The notes under the pieces were generated by a model. The model saw only the letters and a list, made by a program, of their open reading frames with translations. It was not told the origin of the DNA and made no database searches. This document shows, in pieces, positions 61,461 through 64,000 of a stretch of DNA of 64,000 nucleotides; the stretch's first letter is position 1; every line of letters starts with the position of its first letter. The position numbers and the translations under genes are program-made. The DNA is from HGM04593 sp045646965 (lineage in GTDB: Bacteria; Bacteroidota; Bacteroidia; Bacteroidales; Bacteroidaceae), in assembly GCA_045646965.1 (NCBI GenBank), contig JAZRLR010000012.1:1-64000 (forward strand), in the 5' to 3' direction.

Positions 61461-63227
61461 ATGAACGATAAATTTAATCTGCACGCCGACTATGCGGCGT
61501 TGCACGCAAAATATCCCGCGGGGCTGCCCCGTCCCGTGATAGGCATAACAGCCAACTTTTCCGACGAACGCCTTGCCACTCTTGCCGAGGGCTACTACCG
61601 CTCGGTGCTTGAGGCGGGCGGTGTGCCTGTGATAATTCCTCCCTATCCCTGTCGCGAAGCGCTCCTCGAGACGCTCTCCTGCCTTGACGCCGTTGTGCTG
61701 TCGGGCGGTGCCGACATCGACCCCCGATATATGGGCGAAGAGCCCGACTACAATCTTCTGCACACCATAAACCCCGCGCGTGACGAGCAGGAACTTATGC
61801 TTGCGCTGCTTGCGTGTAACAGAGGGCTGCCCATCCTGGGCATCTGCCGCGGTGTGCAGACACTTGCCGCAGCATTGGGAGGCTCGGTACATCAGGATAT
61901 ATATGCGGCTCTTGGCGACGGGCTGCTCAACCACGACCAGAGCGAGGAGCGCGGCGTGGCTACCCATTGGGTAAATTTAGAAAAGGAGAGCCGTCTTGCC
62001 TGCATCTTCGGTAGCGAGAGGCTCTTTGTAAATACATTTCATCACCAGGCGGTGAACCGCGTGCCGCAGGGCTTCAAGGTGACAGCTACCTCGCCCGACG
62101 GTGTAATTGAGGCTATTGAGGCCATCGACGGGCGTCCCATAATAGGCGTGCAGTGGCACCCCGAGACATTTATTCTCAAAGAGGGAAATCGCTGTATGCT
62201 GCCGCTCTTCTCGTGGCTTGTGGAGGAGGCTGCGCTCTATCGCGCCACGGGGGATATTCACCGCCGCATCCTCTCTTTGGACTCTCACTGCGACACGCCT
62301 ATGCTCTTCGGCACAGGATACAAACTCGAGGAGCGTTCGCAGGTGGCACTTGTCGATTTGCACAAGATGCACGAAGGCCTCCTCGACGCCGTCACAATGG
62401 TCGCTTATATAAGACAGGAGGCGCGTGACGACGCCTCACTCGCGGCAGCCACAGCCAAGGCCGACGGCCTGCTGCGCGGCATAGAGGAACGCGTGGAAAA
62501 GAACGCCCCCTTTGTGGAAATTACCGACAACCCTTGCGCCGTGGCCGAAATAAAGCGCCGCGGTAAAAAAGTTATAATGCTCGGCATTGAGAACGGGTAT
62601 GCCATAGGCAAGGATATTTCAAATGTAGAGCGCTACCGCCGTCGCGGAGTGGTCTATATGACGCTCTGTCACAATGGCGACAACGATATATGCGACTCGG
62701 CAAAGGGGGGCAGCGAGCACAGCGGCCTCTCGTCCTATGGCCGCGAGGTGGTGCGTGAGATGAACCGCGTGGGTATGCTCATCGACCTCTCCCACGCTGC
62801 CGAGAGTACCTTCTACGACACACTCGAGTGCAGCCTGCACCCCGTTGTGTGCTCACACTCGTCGTGCCGCGCGCTGTGCAACCACCCCCGTAACCTCACC
62901 GACGAGCAGATGCGTGCCCTCGCAGCCAAAGGCGGAGTGGTGCAGGTGACTATGTACGGCGGTTTTCTGCGCGAAGAGGGCGAAGCTACCCTCGATGATT
63001 TTATGCGCCATCTGTGTCACGCCATAGAGGTGGCGGGCATCGACCACGTCGGCATAGGTACCGACTTCGACGGCGACGGCAAAGTGGCAGGTTGCAGCGA
63101 CGCCTCACAGCTGCGCAATGTCACACGCGAACTGTTGCGCCGAGGCTTTGCCGAGCCCGAAATAGAAAAAATATGGGGCGGTAACTGGCTTCGCGTGATG
63201 CAGCAGGTACAAAAAATGGCAGAATAA
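61461..63227 (+). CDS. Fusion: class I glutamine amidotransferase-like gamma-glutamyl hydrolase + M19 dipeptidase
   Basis: 588 residues, no signal peptide. Residues of about 20-255 form a PuuD-type (peptidase C26) domain with catalytic Cys129 in LGICRG and His233/Glu235 in VQWHPE. Residues of about 270-585 form a membrane-dipeptidase (M19) domain with the five expected zinc ligands: His276 and Asp278 (DSHCD), Glu377 (GIENG), His445 (LSHAAE) and His466 (CSHSSC), plus GIGTDFDGDG. Both active sites look intact. The first would cut gamma-glutamyl bonds and the second dipeptides such as Cys-Gly, which suggests stepwise cytosolic breakdown of glutathione or other gamma-glutamyl peptides (inference). 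Confidence 0.9.
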   Translation: MNDKFNLHADYAALHAKYPAGLPRPVIGITANFSDERLATLAEGYYRSVLEAGGVPVIIPPYPCREALLETLSCLDAVVLSGGADIDPRYMGEEPDYNLLHTINPARDEQELMLALLACNRGLPILGICRGVQTLAAALGGSVHQDIYAALGDGLLNHDQSEERGVATHWVNLEKESRLACIFGSERLFVNTFHHQAVNRVPQGFKVTATSPDGVIEAIEAIDGRPIIGVQWHPETFILKEGNRCMLPLFSWLVEEAALYRATGDIHRRILSLDSHCDTPMLFGTGYKLEERSQVALVDLHKMHEGLLDAVTMVAYIRQEARDDASLAAATAKADGLLRGIEERVEKNAPFVEITDNPCAVAEIKRRGKKVIMLGIENGYAIGKDISNVERYRRRGVVYMTLCHNGDNDICDSAKGGSEHSGLSSYGREVVREMNRVGMLIDLSHAAESTFYDTLECSLHPVVCSHSSCRALCNHPRNLTDEQMRALAAKGGVVQVTMYGGFLREEGEATLDDFMRHLCHAIEVAGIDHVGIGTDFDGDGKVAGCSDASQLRNVTRELLRRGFAEPEIEKIWGGNWLRVMQQVQKMAE

Positions 63228-63299
63228 CCCTCTTTTGAGCCCCTTGTGGCCTGCTTTATGAAGAATTTTAAAAAATATCGATATTTTTTTCGAAAGATA

Positions 63300-63330
63300 G
63301 TTGCATATTAGTAAAAAAGTAGTACCTTTG
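63300..63330 (+). promoter_or_regulatory. Promoter of tRNA-Pro
   Basis: GTTG (63300-63303), 19 bp, TACCTTTG (63323-63330), 27 bp before the mature tRNA. Confidence 0.6.
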
Positions 63331-63357
63331 CACTCGCAAACAGACATAATAATGTCA

Positions 63358-63432
63358 CGGGATGTAGCTCAGTCCGGTTAGAGTACGCGTCTGGGGGGCG
63401 TGTGGTCGCTGGTTCGAATCCAGTCATCCCGA
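63358..63432 (+). tRNA. tRNA-Pro (anticodon GGG)
   Basis: A full cloverleaf folds: acceptor CGGGATG/CATCCCG with discriminator A; D stem GCTC/GAGT; anticodon stem CGCGT/GCGTG with loop CTGGGGG (anticodon GGG at 63393-63395, G37); T arm GCTGG-TTCGAAT-CCAGT. CCA is not encoded. It reads CCC/CCU proline codons. The anticodon and T stems use G-U pairs at their ends. Confidence 0.93.
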
Positions 63433-63434
63433 CG

Positions 63435-63475
63435 GAAAAAGGCTTTACAAGAAATTGTGAAGCCTTTTCTGTTTT
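63435..63475 (+). terminator. Terminator after tRNA-Pro
   Basis: GAAAAAGGCTTTAC, short loop, GTGAAGCCTTTTCTGTTTTT: a stem with G-U pairs and a T-run. Confidence 0.8.
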
Positions 63476-63548
63476 TATGTGCGTTTAGCCTGATTTACAA
63501 CGCGAATTGATTTCACTCCCTCCAAAAATATAGAAGGGATTTATCGGC

Positions 63549-63809
63549 TCACCTGCAAAAGTTGGGGGGATAATATAAAAATATTATCTTCTCCAGCAAC
63601 TCACTCAATTCAATTTCGATGCAGAGTCCACTTTTCAACTCGACTCCACAATAGTTACAGAGTCGCTCTACATCGTCTTTGAATTGTCTCGGTATAATCA
63701 CTGCTGTATTCTCTTTTTCAACGATTTCACTTGGAGTAATACTACTATCCAAGCGCCCTTTCTGCAATTCTGAACCACAAAATAGGTTGTATAGATTCTT
63801 TATTAACAT
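63549..63809 (-). CDS. Orphan small hypothetical protein in AT-rich sequence
   Basis: 86 residues (MLIKNLYNLFCGSELQKGRL...). I do not recognise it. The middle (ENTAVIIPRQFKDDVERLCN, YCGVELKSGLCIEIELSEL) looks like a compact helical domain with three Cys, and the N-terminal third is different in character. It has no signal peptide and no clear promoter. Base composition is visibly more AT-rich than the preceding 60 kb. It could be a remnant of a larger gene or an element-borne small gene; coding status is not certain. Confidence 0.4.
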   Translation of the reverse strand: MLIKNLYNLFCGSELQKGRLDSSITPSEIVEKENTAVIIPRQFKDDVERLCNYCGVELKSGLCIEIELSELLEKIIFLYYPPNFCR

Positions 63810-63888
63810 TATGTGTTTTAATACATCTATTAGGGTTTGGGCGGAATTGGACTGCGTTTTGTCGATTTGGGCGAGAATATATACAAAT

Positions 63889-63928
63889 AAAAAAACGATA
63901 CAAGAGAGTTAGTCTTGCATCGCTTTTT
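63889..63928 (-). terminator. Terminator of the gene at the right edge
   Basis: On the minus strand, AAAAAGCGATGCAAGA, loop CTAACTC, TCTTGTATCGTTTTTTT: a strong stem with a long T-run, 21 bp after the stop codon at 63949. Confidence 0.88.
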
Positions 63929-63948
63929 GAGATAAATATTAAGTGTTC

Positions 63949-64000
63949 TTACTTTATAAAAACCTTTTTGCCGTTAATAATATAAATACCACGAGTAAGA
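63949..64000 (-). CDS. C-terminal end of a protein with a type IX secretion-like tail (cut by window edge)
   Basis: The minus strand reads LTRGIYIINGKKVFIK and then a stop. G-I-Y-I-(I/V)-N-G-K-K-V at the extreme C-terminus is the hallmark of the T9SS type A sorting domain, in which the last beta strands end in a short Lys-containing tail. Only 16 residues are in the window, so the passenger protein is unknown. A strong terminator follows, which supports a real gene end. Confidence 0.7.
   Translation of the reverse strand, partial: LTRGIYIINGKKVFIK

Noticed and set aside
1..64000. CRISPR array, rRNA operon, prophage or conjugative element
   Set aside because: No regularly spaced repeats, rRNA sequence, phage structural genes or transfer genes were seen. 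The only mobile sequence is the IS3-family end at the left edge.

Overview
The window is a chromosomal segment of a Bacteroidales bacterium (phylum Bacteroidota), probably gut-associated. The evidence is two SusC/SusD pairs, GH92 enzymes, DUF4369/TlpA, DUF4890, DUF2007 and DUF6057-type proteins, the PorX/PorW pair of the type IX secretion system, and many promoters with the Bacteroidota -7 element TAnnTTTG (or TAnnTTCG). Genus cannot be fixed from the sequence alone. No rRNA, CRISPR array, prophage or plasmid functions are visible.

Layout. 1-141: the 3' end of an IS3-family transposase and its right terminal repeat, cut by the window edge. 174-3000: a TlpA-like lipoprotein and a split 5'-nucleotidase, all on the minus strand. 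3084-12731: mostly housekeeping genes (rplS, frr, rsgA, asd, tcdA-like, a LolD-like ATPase, a DUF4890-type protein, an ABC-F ATPase, an acyl-ACP thioesterase). This part also holds a 300-base non-coding stretch with three small hairpins and a 19-bp palindrome. 12730-18444: a tripartite RND efflux operon. 18531-25372: a mannose-glycan operon (GH5-type mannanase, ROK kinase, two GH92 mannosidases) with no SusCD pair. 25621-34361: a co-directional run of etfB-etfA-acyl-CoA dehydrogenase, an FKBP isomerase with a Cys-rich tail, aroC, a DUF6057 membrane protein and a beta-propeller lipoprotein with a haem-binding CxxCH motif.

34512-50629: a 16-kb block of FAS1 lipoprotein, SusC, SusD, FAS1 lipoprotein, SusC, SusD, with no degradative enzyme. 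It starts at one recognisable promoter and ends at a strong terminator. It is the best candidate here for a poorly described system: two outer-membrane import pairs, each with its own fasciclin-fold surface lipoprotein. A perfect 9-bp hairpin with a UUCG loop lies between the second susC and susD. 50644-51567: a class III-like sirtuin and a rubredoxin. 51572-59100 (minus strand): a YgiQ radical SAM protein and a small partner, then tsaE, porX and porW, then a small Cys-motif membrane protein. 59329-63227: two FKBP isomerases, an Lrp/AsnC regulator, and a fusion of a gamma-glutamyl hydrolase with an M19 dipeptidase, which could in principle carry out both steps of glutathione breakdown.

63323-64000: tRNA-Pro(GGG), then AT-rich sequence with an orphan small gene. 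At the edge is the last part of a protein ending in a motif typical of type IX secretion cargo, which fits the PorX/PorW genes nearby.
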